Of a stretch of DNA of 49,744 nt, positions 49,742 to 49,744 are shown piece by piece. The stretch covers positions 1-49,744 of the forward strand of contig JAFGRL010000158.1 in assembly GCA_016935195.1 (NCBI GenBank). The letters run 5' to 3'. Under the pieces are notes generated by a model that was not told where the DNA came from, searched no databases, and saw nothing but the letters and a program-made list of their open reading frames with translations. The translations under genes were made by a program, and so were the position numbers. Origin of the DNA: Sedimentisphaerales bacterium (GTDB taxonomy: Bacteria > Planctomycetota > Phycisphaerae > Sedimentisphaerales > Anaerobacaceae). The number at the start of each line of letters is the position of its first letter. Positions within the stretch are counted from its first letter, which is position 1.

Positions 49742-49744
49742 GGC

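Overview
The window looks like chromosomal DNA of a Planctomycetota bacterium, most likely class Phycisphaerae. The clearest marker is the prepilin-like protein at 524-1381: a GFTLMELLIVIAIIALL head, a C-terminal NVLFMDWSVRSVGLKELWT block and a WMKNFKLY end are typical of that group. A Gram-negative envelope is well represented (LptD-like protein, Lol-type ABC exporter, two outer-membrane beta-barrel genes, ExbB/ExbD). No rRNA, CRISPR array, complete prophage or IS element was seen.

Layout. 1-523 holds only the tail of a probable integrase-like gene and a hairpin. 524-2578 (minus) is an ECF sigma factor, its likely membrane anti-sigma partner and a prepilin-like protein. 2844-3587 (+) is a pteridine-reductase-like SDR. 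3626-8968 (minus) is one tight run: rarA, 5-formyl-THF cyclo-ligase, L,D-transpeptidase, a von Willebrand A protein, ExbB and ExbD. 9235-11087 (+) holds two barrel proteins, the first broken by one in-frame amber codon. 11170-25350 (minus) is a housekeeping and envelope run: tRNA-Arg(CCG), lptD, class II aldolase, S41 protease, lysS, a Lol-like exporter, ilvE and a polyprenyl synthase. 25524-31276 (minus) is comM/yifB and a three-gene sugar cassette (MFS permease, FGGY kinase, isomerase-like protein). 32029-32817 (+) is a lone FolE2-family protein without the catalytic metal site. 32984-35557 (minus) is a secreted repeat protein.

35997-44648 (+) starts with tmRNA and a GIY-YIG gene and continues with a lipoprotein, a TPR protein, S20, RNase R, SmpB, a DUF1844 protein, trpC and a TauE-type permease. 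tmRNA, RNase R and SmpB, the three parts of trans-translation ribosome rescue, thus lie within 6.7 kb. 44813-49741 (minus) is a secreted protein with a broken HExxH motif, glnS, two glycine-rich membrane proteins and tRNA-Leu(CAG).

The most unusual signals are: (1) the FolE2 homologue stripped of its zinc ligands; (2) a 22-bp hairpin-bearing repeat present six times between 16 and 32 kb, five copies inside genes without breaking the frame, twice in lysS; (3) ExbB/ExbD paired with a VWA protein in the position of TonB/TolA; (4) a barrel gene interrupted by a single TAG; (5) the structured tmRNA/GIY-YIG junction with a relic of a second GIY-YIG gene. Function calls rest on motif recognition by eye; no database search was run.
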